From contig JBGPJF010000012.1 of assembly GCA_041485285.1 (NCBI GenBank), forward strand, positions 1-61,625: DNA of 61,625 nucleotides, written 5' to 3'. The translations under genes were made by a program, and so were the position numbers. Origin of the DNA: DATEUP01 sp041485285 (GTDB lineage Archaea; Thermoplasmatota; DTKX01; DATEUP01). The notes below the pieces were generated by a model. It made no database searches. It worked only from the letters and a program-made list of their open reading frames with translations, and was not told the origin of the DNA. This document shows positions 46,203 through 53,908 of this stretch, piece after piece (position 1 is the stretch's first letter; every line of letters begins with the position of its first letter).

Positions 46203-47847
46203 CCGTGACATCATCGATGCCCGAGGCCCCGCGCGGGAACGGAGATTCGTCGCCGATCGGCTGCAGGACTTCGGGGCCGGCGGGGGTTTCGCGGTAAAAC
46301 GCCCGCGCGAACAGCCGCACGGGGCCCGTCCGCGAGGGCCTCCAATCGTAGCTCCACAGCGTCCAGGCGTTCTCCGAGCGGGGCGCTTCGAGCACCGCAC
46401 TCGCCCACGTCGAGCCGTCGTCGCTGACTTCGACGCGCGAGATCGGGCGGTTGCCGGCAAACGCCACGCCGCCGACGGCCACGGTCACGCCCTGCGGCGT
46501 GGTCTGGGGCGCGACGGCAATGATCGCTTGCGGCCGGATGGTCCCGTCGTTCGTCCACCCCTTCAACTGCCAGTAGCCGGAGACTTCGTGGTCGATGAGC
46601 GTAATCTTCGTGAGCCACTTCGGGTTCATCATCCCGTACAGGTTGGGCACGAGAATCCGCGCGGGGAAGCCGTGGTCGCGCGTCAGGCGGTCCCCGTTCA
46701 GGTAAAGCGCGAGCATCGCGCCTTCGGCGGAGGCCCGCAGGAGCGGGACGCCCACCGTGTAGCCGTCGTAGCAGGTGAACAGCACCCACGTGGCTTGCGG
46801 GCGCACGCCCGCGTCGGCGAGCAGCTCGCTGAAGGGCACCCCGCGCCAGAGGCCGTTGCTGATCAGGTTGCCGCCGACCTCATTGCTGACGCACTCGAGG
46901 GTGTGGTACTGCTCGGTGAGCGGGCGCGCCAGGAGCTCGTTGCTCGACAGGGTGAACGGGCGGTCCACGAGCCCGTCGACCGTGAGCGACCACGACGAGG
47001 GGTCAACCGTCGGGGACATGAGGTTCTTGCTCACGACGTAGAACTCCTCGGTCGGCGTCACCTCGCGCCCGCGCATCGCCGAGACGGTGGGGTAGGAGAA
47101 CCGGCCGCCCCGGGTTACGCCCGCAGAAAGGATGGCGGTGCCAAGCGACGCGGCCATGAGGAGGATGAGCGCGCCTTGGATCGCGGTCCTTCGGGTGAGG
47201 TCGATCCCCTCCGGGTGGCGCTTGGTGAATTCGCGGAAGGCGAGGTCGAGGACGACGGAATAGAGGATGGACCCGGCGATCACCGACACCAGCGCGGGCC
47301 CTGCGCCCCTCGGGTCGGCGGAGCCTGCAAGGCCCGCGCCAAAGAAGGGGAGGACGACGAGGAGCGTGACAGCGGCCGGGACGGCGGCGAACACGCCGGC
47401 CACCTTCCAGCGGGCGCCGAGGATCTCCTCGATCCGCGGGTAGTAGAGAGCGAAGAACCCGTGCACGACGACGAAGCCGACGATGGCGGCGGCAAGCGCC
47501 AGCACCTTGGCAAAGCCGCCCATCAAGCCGATGGCGGTGGCCTCGAGCGCGCCCGGGATGTGGTCGACCACCCACTCGACGGCGGTCTCCGGAAGGAAGA
47601 TTCCGACGCCGTTGAAGCGCAGAATCAGGATCGCGAGCAGCGCCGTGGTGGCGGCCAGGGTGCCGGCGACGGCGGGGACGCGCCGCTGGGCCTTGGTGAT
47701 GAGCGCGGCCTTAAGGGGCGGGCCCCACGGAGAGATCGGGGCGAGCCGCTTCCGCAGCGCGGCGAAGCGGACGGGCTTGACCGAAGGCCCTGGGTCGCCG
47801 ATTCCCTCTTCCATCCCACCGCCAGCGTGGGGTCGCTGTCCGGCCAT
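46186..47847 (-). CDS. molybdopterin-dependent oxidoreductase (sulfite-oxidase type) with N-terminal membrane domain
   Basis: The N-terminal ~240 residues hold four or five TM helices (GTLAATTALLAILILRF; LALAAAIVGFVVVHGFFALYY; VAGVFAAVPAAVTLLVVLPFFGAGL). The catalytic domain starts near TPTEEFYVVSKNLMSPTVDPSSWSLTVDGLVDRPFTLSSNELL. The Moco-binding Cys is in EQYHTLECVSNEVGGNLI, and there is a dimerisation-like Ig domain at the end (AFAGNRPISRVEVSDDGSTW). This is the YedY/sulfite-oxidase superfamily, here fused to a membrane module that might pass electrons. ATG 47847 is used; ATG 47814 is the alternative. Confidence 0.9.
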   Translation of the reverse strand: MAGQRPHAGGGMEEGIGDPGPSVKPVRFAALRKRLAPISPWGPPLKAALITKAQRRVPAVAGTLAATTALLAILILRFNGVGIFLPETAVEWVVDHIPGALEATAIGLMGGFAKVLALAAAIVGFVVVHGFFALYYPRIEEILGARWKVAGVFAAVPAAVTLLVVLPFFGAGLAGSADPRGAGPALVSVIAGSILYSVVLDLAFREFTKRHPEGIDLTRRTAIQGALILLMAASLGTAILSAGVTRGGRFSYPTVSAMRGREVTPTEEFYVVSKNLMSPTVDPSSWSLTVDGLVDRPFTLSSNELLARPLTEQYHTLECVSNEVGGNLISNGLWRGVPFSELLADAGVRPQATWVLFTCYDGYTVGVPLLRASAEGAMLALYLNGDRLTRDHGFPARILVPNLYGMMNPKWLTKITLIDHEVSGYWQLKGWTNDGTIRPQAIIAVAPQTTPQGVTVAVGGVAFAGNRPISRVEVSDDGSTWASAVLEAPRSENAWTLWSYDWRPSRTGPVRLFARAFYRETPAGPEVLQPIGDESPFPRGASGIDDVTVTVTA

Positions 47848-47954
47848 TTCAACCTGAGGCCCAACTCCCTTTCGGTCGTTGCCGTCACTTTGGCTCAAAT
47901 CTTGGCCGAGCTTCCACCCGCCTCTTGTGGGACGCACCGCGGTGGCCACCCCCG

Positions 47955-48584
47955 TTGAAAGGCCTCACGATCCGCACCGCCACCGAAGGCGACCAGCCCG
48001 CGGTGGCGGCCATCTACAACCACGCGGTGCTCCACGGCGCGGGGACCTTCGACACCGAGCCGCGCTCGCTCGAGGGGCAACGCCCGTGGTTCGGAAGGCA
48101 CGGGCCGCGGCACCACGTGCTCGTGGCCACCGAAAACTCCGGCGCCGTGATCGGTTGGGCGCCGCTCTCCGCGTGGTCCGACCGCAAGGCAAACGACGCT
48201 ACGGCCGAGGACTCCGTCTATGTGCGTGAGGACGCGCGGGGCCGGGGCGTCGGCGGGGCGCTGATGATGCGCCTGATGGACCACGCGGACCGAAACGGAA
48301 TCCACGTGGTGGTGGCGCGCATCGGCGGGGAGAACCCCGTGAGCATCGCCCTCCACGAATCCTGCGGCTTCGCAAACGTAGGGACGATGCGCGAAGTCGG
48401 CTACAAGTTCGGCCGTCGCCTGAATGTCCGCGCAATGCAGCGGACCGCGAGAGCAGGGCGCCCCAAAACTAGTCCATCAGGAAAGGCGGAGGGTCGCGCG
48501 TCAGCTCCTCGCTCACCTGCATCCCGACAAACCCGTACGACTCGAGGAGCCGTTCGCCGCCGCGCCCCTGGAAGACGCGCGTGA
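47955..48584 (+). CDS. GNAT acetyltransferase (phosphinothricin-acetyltransferase-like), with a C-terminal extension
   Basis: TTG 47955 begins MKGLTIRTATEGDQPAVAAIYNHAVLHGAGTFDTEPRSLEGQRPWF. The family motifs VLVATENSGAVIGWAPLSAWSDRKAND, EDSVYVREDARGRGVGGALMMRLMDHA (acetyl-CoA loop) and GGENPVSIALHESCGFANVGTMREVGYKFGRRLNV are complete. Family members normally end soon after this point, but here the frame runs on for about 45 arginine-rich residues across the 3' end of the opposite gene. The true C-terminus may be reached by a nearby stop lost through mutation or sequence error. Confidence 0.88.
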   Translation: MKGLTIRTATEGDQPAVAAIYNHAVLHGAGTFDTEPRSLEGQRPWFGRHGPRHHVLVATENSGAVIGWAPLSAWSDRKANDATAEDSVYVREDARGRGVGGALMMRLMDHADRNGIHVVVARIGGENPVSIALHESCGFANVGTMREVGYKFGRRLNVRAMQRTARAGRPKTSPSGKAEGRASAPRSPASRQTRTTRGAVRRRAPGRRA

Positions 48585-49233
48585 TGATCCTGAACGCGTC
48601 GCGAGCGAACGCGCCGACGCAGGCGGCGTTGATGAGCGCGCGGGCCACATCGCGCTGGCGGAACGGGGCCCGCACGGCTAGGCGCCGGATCGTCGCGACC
48701 CCATCGTCGATGCCCACCTCGCACGCGCCCGCAGGCTCCCCGAAGTAGGTAGCGAACAGCAGGAAGTGGTTCGGCGCCTTGGCCGAGCGCAGCGCCACCT
48801 GCACGAGCAGGTCGAACGCGTGGGGCGCTTCGAGGCCCTCTGCGACCACGCGCGCCCACTCGGCCGCGTCAAAGGCGGGCAGGATCTCGATCCGCGGGTC
48901 GTCGGGCGCCGTCGGCGGCGCCCCCATCAGCTCAAGCCATGTGCGCCTTGAGGCGAGCGAGTAACCGCGCTCCAGGATGGCAGCCGCCAGGTCGGGCGGG
49001 CGCGTGATCGGCGTCGCGACGAATTGGTGGTGCACGCGCGCCCGCGCGTACAGCGTCTCGATGCGGTGCACGTACTGATTGAGGTCCTGCGCCTCGCCGT
49101 CGAGGTTGATCGCGGCGTTGAACGCCGCGTGCGGAAGCCCCGGGTTAACGACGCAGACCGCGCCGAGCCCCCGCTCGACCGTCGCGCCCATCGCTTGGTG
49201 GTACGTGACCTCGGCGCGTTCGAGCTCGATCAT
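48469..49233 (-). CDS. GNAT-family N-acetyltransferase-like protein
   Basis: ATG 49233 opens MIELERAEVTYHQAMGATVERGLGAVCVVNPGLPHAAFNAAINLDG, an N-terminal GNAT-like half that may lack activity. The second half has the acetyl-CoA motif: EVGIDDGVATIRRLAVRAPFRQRDVARALINAACVGAFARDAFRIITRVFQGRGGERLLESYGFVG. The R-x-x-x-x-R/A loop is present as RAPFRQRDVA rather than QxxGxG/A. An upstream in-frame start at 49338 cannot be excluded. The 3' end overlaps the tail of the convergent acetyltransferase by about 116 nt. The substrate is unknown. Confidence 0.75.
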   Translation of the reverse strand: MIELERAEVTYHQAMGATVERGLGAVCVVNPGLPHAAFNAAINLDGEAQDLNQYVHRIETLYARARVHHQFVATPITRPPDLAAAILERGYSLASRRTWLELMGAPPTAPDDPRIEILPAFDAAEWARVVAEGLEAPHAFDLLVQVALRSAKAPNHFLLFATYFGEPAGACEVGIDDGVATIRRLAVRAPFRQRDVARALINAACVGAFARDAFRIITRVFQGRGGERLLESYGFVGMQVSEELTRDPPPFLMD

Positions 49234-49412
49234 CTTGCCCGTCACGGCGTCCACAAAGACCCTCAGCGGCCCGTCGAGTGCCAGCGCAAACGCCTCTGCC
49301 CCCGCACTGGAGGCGCCCAACGGTTGCCGGGCGGGCAAATGAAGCCTTTGACTGACTTCATCGGCGCGTGTCTTTCAGCCCGGCCGCAATAGGGATTTAT
49401 CCGCGAGCCGCC

Positions 49413-49742
49413 GTGGCCGAAAGCGTTCCCATGCCGGGCACCTTCACCGTGGCCAAGGTCGGCGACCTGCGCGACGGCCAGGCCAAGGTGGTCGACGCCG
49501 GGGGCACCGCCATCGCCCTCATCCACGCCCGCGGCACCTACCGCGCATTCTCCAATGTCTGCCGCCACCGCGGCGGCCCCATCGGCGAGGGGCACGTCGA
49601 CCTCAAAGAAGGCGTCGTCATCTGCCCGTTCCACGGCTGGCAGTACGACCTCGAAACCGCCAAGGCGCGCCTCAACCCGATGGCCAAACTCGAGGTCTAC
49701 GAGGTGGAAGTCGTCGGCGAAGAGATCCGCGTCACCGTGTAA
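49413..49742 (+). CDS. Rieske [2Fe-2S] ferredoxin-like protein
   Basis: The sequence ARGTYRAFSNVCRHRGGPIGEGHVDLKEGVVICPFHGWQYDLETAKA contains the C-x-H-x(n)-C-x2-H ligand set (VCRHRGG ... CPFHGW). The fold is the small soluble Rieske ferredoxin, an electron-transfer partner of oxygenases or nitrite reductases. No dioxygenase is adjacent. GTG 49413 lies about 20 nt after GGGATTTATCC; ATG 49431 is an alternative, and the longer 49368 start would cross the promoter. It is followed by the DUF2203 gene in the same direction. Confidence 0.92.
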   Translation: MAESVPMPGTFTVAKVGDLRDGQAKVVDAGGTAIALIHARGTYRAFSNVCRHRGGPIGEGHVDLKEGVVICPFHGWQYDLETAKARLNPMAKLEVYEVEVVGEEIRVTV

Positions 49743-49759
49743 GGGTGGGAGGTGAGGGC

Positions 49760-50182
49760 ATGCCACCCGAAGTCCGGTACTACACGCTTTCCGAAGCCAA
49801 CTCCAAGGTGCGGTGGCTCGAGGAGCAGTTCAAGGACGTCGAGGGCCACCTCGCTTCCGGAATTTCGGTGAAGGAGCAGGTCACCGACCTCGAGACGGTC
49901 TGGGGCGCGCGGCTGCTCGACGGCGATTGCCCCGAGCGCGCGGAGTACCTCCGGTTCAAGCGCGCGCTCGACGAGCACGAAGCCGCCGTGCGCACCGTCG
50001 TCACCGCCGTGCACGGCGAGGGGATCGAGATCAAGGACCTCTCCACCGGGCTCATCGACTTCTACGCCAAGCGCCGCAACGAAGTCGTGTTCCTTTGCTG
50101 GAAGAAGGGCGAGCGCGAGGTCGGCTTCTGGCACACCCTCCAAGGGGGCTTTAGCGGGCGCAAGCCCATGAAGGAGTTCTAA
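49760..50182 (+). CDS. DUF2203 family protein
   Basis: ATG 49760 is preceded by GGGAGGTGAGG. The product reads MPPEVRYYTLSEANSKVRWLEEQFKDVEGHLASG and later RTVVTAVHGEGIEIKDLSTGLIDFYAKRRNEVVFLCWKKGEREVGFWHTLQGGFSGRKPM. The GIEIKDLSTGLIDFxAxRxGxxVxLCWxxGExxVxFWHxLxxGFxGRxP pattern is the DUF2203 signature. Function unknown. It is probably cotranscribed with the Rieske gene, 17 nt downstream of it. Confidence 0.9.
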   Translation: MPPEVRYYTLSEANSKVRWLEEQFKDVEGHLASGISVKEQVTDLETVWGARLLDGDCPERAEYLRFKRALDEHEAAVRTVVTAVHGEGIEIKDLSTGLIDFYAKRRNEVVFLCWKKGEREVGFWHTLQGGFSGRKPMKEF

Positions 50183-50255
50183 GAGCGCGGGGGATTCTCG
50201 TTTTCGATAGCAGGCCTCCGCCGGGCTTATCTGGCCAAACCCCGTTTGCGGGAGC

Positions 50256-50552
50256 GTGCTCCTTGAGGCGGCCCTCTCGGTGGGCTTCTTCGCGCTAGCG
50301 TTGCCCTTCGGCTACCTCAGCCGGACGGTCAAGAACCGGCCGTTTCCGCCGGTGAAGAAGTGGTCGCTTTTCCTCGGCGCGGTCCATGCGCCGGTCTTGC
50401 CGCTCATCGTGCTTGCGAAACTCGGGGCCGTAGGCGGCGAGGTCGAGCTCCTGCTCGTGGGCCTCATCCTTGCGGGCCACACAGCAGGCGTCCTTGCGCA
50501 CCGGCGGTTTTCGCCAAAAAGCGCGCCTACCGCGGCCGCGGCCCAGCCGTAG
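50256..50552 (+). CDS. small membrane protein
   Basis: GTG 50256 starts a 98-residue protein with three helices: LEAALSVGFFALALPFGYL, WSLFLGAVHAPVLPLIVLAKLG and GEVELLLVGLILAGHTAGVLAH. The loop between the first two is basic (RTVKNRPFPPVKK). GGGCTTATCTGG lies about 28 nt upstream, so it is probably leaderless. No family recognised. It converges with the epimerase gene at 50562, with only 9 nt between the stops. Confidence 0.75.
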   Translation: MLLEAALSVGFFALALPFGYLSRTVKNRPFPPVKKWSLFLGAVHAPVLPLIVLAKLGAVGGEVELLLVGLILAGHTAGVLAHRRFSPKSAPTAAAAQP

Positions 50553-50561
50553 CGCGGGCCC

Positions 50562-51497
50562 CTACGCTCTCGCCCTGCGGCGGAAAAAGTCGGCAGTCTT
50601 GTGCAGCCCGTCTTCCAGCGACGTCCTCGGCTTCCACTTCAGCAGGGTCTGGGCCCGCGTGATGTCGGGGCGGCGGCGCTCCGGGTCATCCGTGCGGTCT
50701 TCGATGTGCGTGATCGGCGACTTTGAGCCGGTCACCTTCTTGACCGCGTGGGCAAGGTCGAGGACGGTCTGCTCCACCGGCGAGCCGAGGTTCACGGGCT
50801 CGGGCTCGTCCGACTCCATGAGCTTCACGAGGCCGTCGACGAGGTCCGCGACGTAGCAAAACGCGCGCGTCTGCGAGCCGTCGCCATGGACGGTGATCGG
50901 CTGACCTTTGAGCGCCTGCAGGACGAAGCTCGACACGACGCGGCCATCCTCGGGCATGCGTGGGCCGTAGGTGTTGAAGATCCGGGCGATCCCCACGTCG
51001 ACGTTGTGCTGGCGGAAGTAGGCGAGCGCCAGCGCTTCGCCGAACCGCTTCGATTCGTCGTAGGGGCCCCGCGGTCCTGTGATCGACACGTTTCCGCGGT
51101 ACGATTCCCTCTGCGGGTGCTCGAGCGGGTCCCCGTAGACCTCAGAGGTCGAGGCGAACACGAACCGCGCCTTCTTGGTCTTCGCGAGCTCGAGCAGGTG
51201 GTACGTCCCGATGGAATTCGGAAGCGCGGTCTCCACGGGCTTGCGTTCGAAGTCGGGCGGGCTTGCAAGCGAGGCGAGGTGGTAGATCTGGTCGACCTCC
51301 CCGGCAATCGAGAGCGGCTTTGAGACGTCGTGCCGCATGAACGAGAAGTGCGGTTTGCCCTCGACTTGCGCCAGGTTCGCGCGCGACCCGGTCGACAAAT
51401 TGTCCGCGCAAATGACTTCGTTCGGCCCCGTCGCCAGGCGGTCGCAGAGGTGAGAGCCGATGAGGCCGGCACCGCCGGTCACGAGGATGCGGGCCAT
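50562..51497 (-). CDS. NAD-dependent nucleotide-sugar epimerase/decarboxylase (extended SDR)
   Basis: It begins MARILVTGGAGLIGSHLCDRLATGPNEVICADNLSTG. The extended-SDR signatures are present: GGAGLIGSH (NAD loop), FVFASTSEVYGDPLEHPQRES, YDESKRFGEALALAYFRQH (Tyr-x3-Lys), RIFNTYGPRMPEDGRVVSSFV and DDPERRRPDITRAQTLLKWKPRTSLEDGLHKTADFF. The NTYGPRM-DGRVV and RRRPDI strings match UDP-glucuronate decarboxylase-like enzymes rather than GalE. A GCTCTTAAGC box lies about 27 nt before ATG 51497 (leaderless). It is downstream of the creatininase gene on the same strand. Confidence 0.92.
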   Translation of the reverse strand: MARILVTGGAGLIGSHLCDRLATGPNEVICADNLSTGSRANLAQVEGKPHFSFMRHDVSKPLSIAGEVDQIYHLASLASPPDFERKPVETALPNSIGTYHLLELAKTKKARFVFASTSEVYGDPLEHPQRESYRGNVSITGPRGPYDESKRFGEALALAYFRQHNVDVGIARIFNTYGPRMPEDGRVVSSFVLQALKGQPITVHGDGSQTRAFCYVADLVDGLVKLMESDEPEPVNLGSPVEQTVLDLAHAVKKVTGSKSPITHIEDRTDDPERRRPDITRAQTLLKWKPRTSLEDGLHKTADFFRRRARA

Positions 51498-51522
51498 GGG
51501 CGCGCGCATCACAGGGGCGGGC

Positions 51523-52305
51523 TTAAGAGCCTTCCCGGTCGCTGCGCGCCGGTTTGAAAAAGACTTCGTCGACCAGCTCAAGCGTCCGTGCCAGCACGTG
51601 CGCGTCCACCCTCCGCCCGACGGCGGCGCTCGCCTTCCGAGGGTCGCCGTGGACCCCGCTCTTCCACCTCTTGTCGGGGCGCCCCACAATCTCGAGCTTG
51701 TGGTAGGTCGGCGCGTCCGGCTTCACGCGCGCGTGGCCCTTCACGAGCCGCGGCGCCGCCGCGAGCATCCGCGAGGTCTCCACGAACCCTGCGTGCCCAT
51801 CCTTCGCCGGGATTCCTTCCTTCCCGAGCAGTTCGTAGGCGAACTCGTAGTCCGTGAGCACCACGATCCGGTAGTCCTCGTGGCGCGCGGCGACCTCTTT
51901 TGCTCCCTCGCGGAGCGCGGACATATGGCCCGCCCCTGCGTGGCCCGAAAGGACAAGCAGCTTGCGAACCCCGTTGCGGTAGATGTCCGCGACCAAATCG
52001 CGCGCGACTAGCCGCAGCGTGTCAACCTCGATCGAAACGGTCCCCGGAAAGTTGCGCGTCGACGAGCAGTAGCCGTAGCAGAACGGCGGGAGGATGAGCG
52101 CGCGCCGCTTCGCCGCGATCGCCCGGGCGAGCTTCATCGGCTGCAAGATGTCGGCCGAAAGCGGGAGGTGCGGGCCGTGCTCCTCGAGCGCGCCGACGGG
52201 GAGGATGACGAGGGGGTTTCGCCGGATCGCCCGGGCGAACTCGGTTGAGGTCAAGTCCTCGATGGAACTGCTTTGAATGATTCCACCGTGTTCGCTCCAC
52301 CCCAT
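51523..52305 (-). CDS. creatininase-family amidohydrolase
   Basis: The signature is RNPLVILPVGALEEHGPHLPLSADILQPMKLA (Glu-Glu-His metal site), then LPPFCYGYCSSTRNFPGTVSIEVDTLRLVARD, VLSGHAGAGHMSALREGA (Gly-His-x-G) and KDGHAGFVETSRML. The family includes creatinine amidohydrolase and mycofactocin/coenzyme-associated hydrolases; the substrate is unclear. ATG 52305 is listed, but a bidirectional GTACATAAGC box centred near 52316 would place transcription start near 52290. An AUC/AUU (52281/52278) or TTG 52254 start is therefore possible. Confidence 0.85.
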   Translation of the reverse strand: MGWSEHGGIIQSSSIEDLTSTEFARAIRRNPLVILPVGALEEHGPHLPLSADILQPMKLARAIAAKRRALILPPFCYGYCSSTRNFPGTVSIEVDTLRLVARDLVADIYRNGVRKLLVLSGHAGAGHMSALREGAKEVAARHEDYRIVVLTDYEFAYELLGKEGIPAKDGHAGFVETSRMLAAAPRLVKGHARVKPDAPTYHKLEIVGRPDKRWKSGVHGDPRKASAAVGRRVDAHVLARTLELVDEVFFKPARSDREGS

Positions 52306-52351
52306 CCCAGGCTTATGTACGTGGAGGCTCGTGGTTACGCCGTGAGTCGCG

Positions 52352-52885
52352 ATGGCGCACGGGAGGGGCACTCCGGAAGAGACGCTGGATCTAATGTTGC
52401 GGCGCGCTCACGAACCGTTCGCCTCGACGGTGGCCGAGGTCGGGTTTCCGACCGCGGTCCGCATTTGCGTGCGCACCGCACGCCGGATCATCGAGCGAGA
52501 GCCAGATGCAGGCGGCGTCATTGCGATTGCCGGAATCCGCGACGAGGGCACCGTGTGGCTCGTCGGGGAGGACGCTGAACAGCAGCGCAGGGAGGTCGAC
52601 GCCAAACGATCGCTCTCCCGAGACGAGCGCGTTGCGTTGATAGCGGCCCGGATTTTCGCCGCGATCGCTTATCGCCACCCCTTTTTTGATGCCAACAAAC
52701 GCACCGGCTTCCTCGCTGCGGTGCTCGTCGGCCGAAGCCTGGGCCTCTTGGTGCGGCCAACTCCATTCGAAGGACTGGAAGAAGACGTGATCGCGATGAC
52801 CAGCCGCGAGGCGCCCGATGACGAGGTCGCACGCTGGCTGCTGACCGAGATATTTATCAGGCCGGAGGAGGAAGCCCTGAAATGA
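52352..52885 (+). CDS. Doc-like Fic-fold toxin
   Basis: The catalytic string AYRHPFFDANKRTGFLAAVLVGRSLGLLV is the Doc motif HPFx(D/E)(A/G)NKRTG. The N-terminal ~100 residues are helical, and the C-terminus (IAMTSREAPDDEVARWLLTEI) is typical of the Doc fold. Doc kinases phosphorylate EF-Tu/EF-1A in bacteria. The partner would normally be a Phd antitoxin upstream; here a short ORF overlaps the 3' end instead. ATG 52352 follows GCTTATGTAC by about 40 nt; this box is shared with the divergent creatininase gene. Confidence 0.85.
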   Translation: MAHGRGTPEETLDLMLRRAHEPFASTVAEVGFPTAVRICVRTARRIIEREPDAGGVIAIAGIRDEGTVWLVGEDAEQQRREVDAKRSLSRDERVALIAARIFAAIAYRHPFFDANKRTGFLAAVLVGRSLGLLVRPTPFEGLEEDVIAMTSREAPDDEVARWLLTEIFIRPEEEALK

Positions 52886-53013
52886 TGGAACCCAAGCACC
52901 GAACGTTGAGCCCCGAAGAGGAGGAGCGGATGATCACGCCCGAGGCCCTCGAGGAAGCCAGGAAAATCGTGCACCAGTATTCGCGCGTCCTCAAAGCACT
53001 CGCAGAGCACTAG
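52882..53013 (+). CDS. 43-residue putative antitoxin downstream of the Doc-like gene
   Basis: ATG 52882 overlaps the Doc stop (ATGA). The peptide is MMEPKHRTLSPEEEERMITPEALEEARKIVHQYSRVLKALAEH: acidic start, then one long amphipathic helix. Such helical peptides can be Fic/Doc inhibitors, but the sequence matches no family I know. It overlaps the 3' end of the convergent gene (53010) by 4 nt. Confidence 0.5.
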   Translation: MMEPKHRTLSPEEEERMITPEALEEARKIVHQYSRVLKALAEH

Positions 53014-53825
53014 GCCCCTGATGGGGGCGCATTCAGCCTCGTCAGGTATTTGCGCCACGGGTCAATCGGCAGCCGCAGGGACGGCGCGAACCCCTCCTTC
53101 CCAAGCCCCCGCTCCGGCAGAACCCAGATCAGCCCGCCGCCCTTCGTCCGGCGGCTCGCGGACGTGCGGGGAACGACCAACTGCGTCTCCAGCCACCCCA
53201 GCCAGTCGGGCAAGGCCGCGAGCGCGCCGCCCCCGATGGTCTTCAGCGCCCCGGGCGCTACATACCCCGCCCACGGCAGCCACGGGATTCGGCCGGCCTT
53301 CAGGCGCTCGACCGAGAGTTCGGGCTGGTCGGTGTCCATGAAGAGGATGACCGGCGCGAACGCGTCCTGCAGCCGGTCGATCACCTCGACGGCTTGCGGC
53401 CCGCGGTCCGTCGGGGAGCGGTCCTTCACGAGGAGCCCCGGCGACCTAAACATGACATGCACGGAGTAGAGCGCCGCCGAGTTCAGCGAGAATGGACACA
53501 CCACGGCCGTGCAGTTCTCGAACCGACCTCCGATGGCGAATTTGCCGCGGAGCATGATCTGCCCCCAGAGGTCTGCGGAGGTGCGCCGCAGGATCGAGGC
53601 GGCTTGACCCACGGTGACCGCCCCCTCGAAGATGCGCGCGCCCGGGGTTTCGCCGGTGAGTTCGGGGATGCCCTTGGCTGGCGAGATGCGCATCTTCCCC
53701 TCGGAGTCGGGCACGAAGCCCGAACTCTCGAGGCCATAGAACGCGCCCTCAAGGTCGCGCGTGATGAGGTCGTTGCGCCGCGGGATGTACACGGCCGCGG
53801 TGAGGAAATCGTAGGAGGCGGCCAC
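53010..53825 (-). CDS. uncharacterised conserved-looking protein
   Basis: The 271-residue protein (GTG 53825) begins MAASYDFLTAAVYIPRRNDLITRDLEGAFYGLESSGFV. It contains VEVIDRLQDAFAPVILFMDTDQPELSVERLKAGRIPWLPWAGYVAPGALKTIGGGALAALPDWLGWLETQLV. Alternating alpha/beta segments with no TM helix and no signal peptide suggest a cytosolic protein. I do not recognise the family, and no catalytic motif is evident. A CCTTATGTTG box about 35 nt upstream is a plausible TATA box. Confidence 0.7.
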   Translation of the reverse strand: MAASYDFLTAAVYIPRRNDLITRDLEGAFYGLESSGFVPDSEGKMRISPAKGIPELTGETPGARIFEGAVTVGQAASILRRTSADLWGQIMLRGKFAIGGRFENCTAVVCPFSLNSAALYSVHVMFRSPGLLVKDRSPTDRGPQAVEVIDRLQDAFAPVILFMDTDQPELSVERLKAGRIPWLPWAGYVAPGALKTIGGGALAALPDWLGWLETQLVVPRTSASRRTKGGGLIWVLPERGLGKEGFAPSLRLPIDPWRKYLTRLNAPPSGA

Positions 53826-53908
53826 GGTTCGTCATGACCCCGTTGGCGGAATGACAACATAAGGCCATCGCGTGAGGACGCCCGCACGCGGAGCGTTTCG
53901 CGGGCTAT

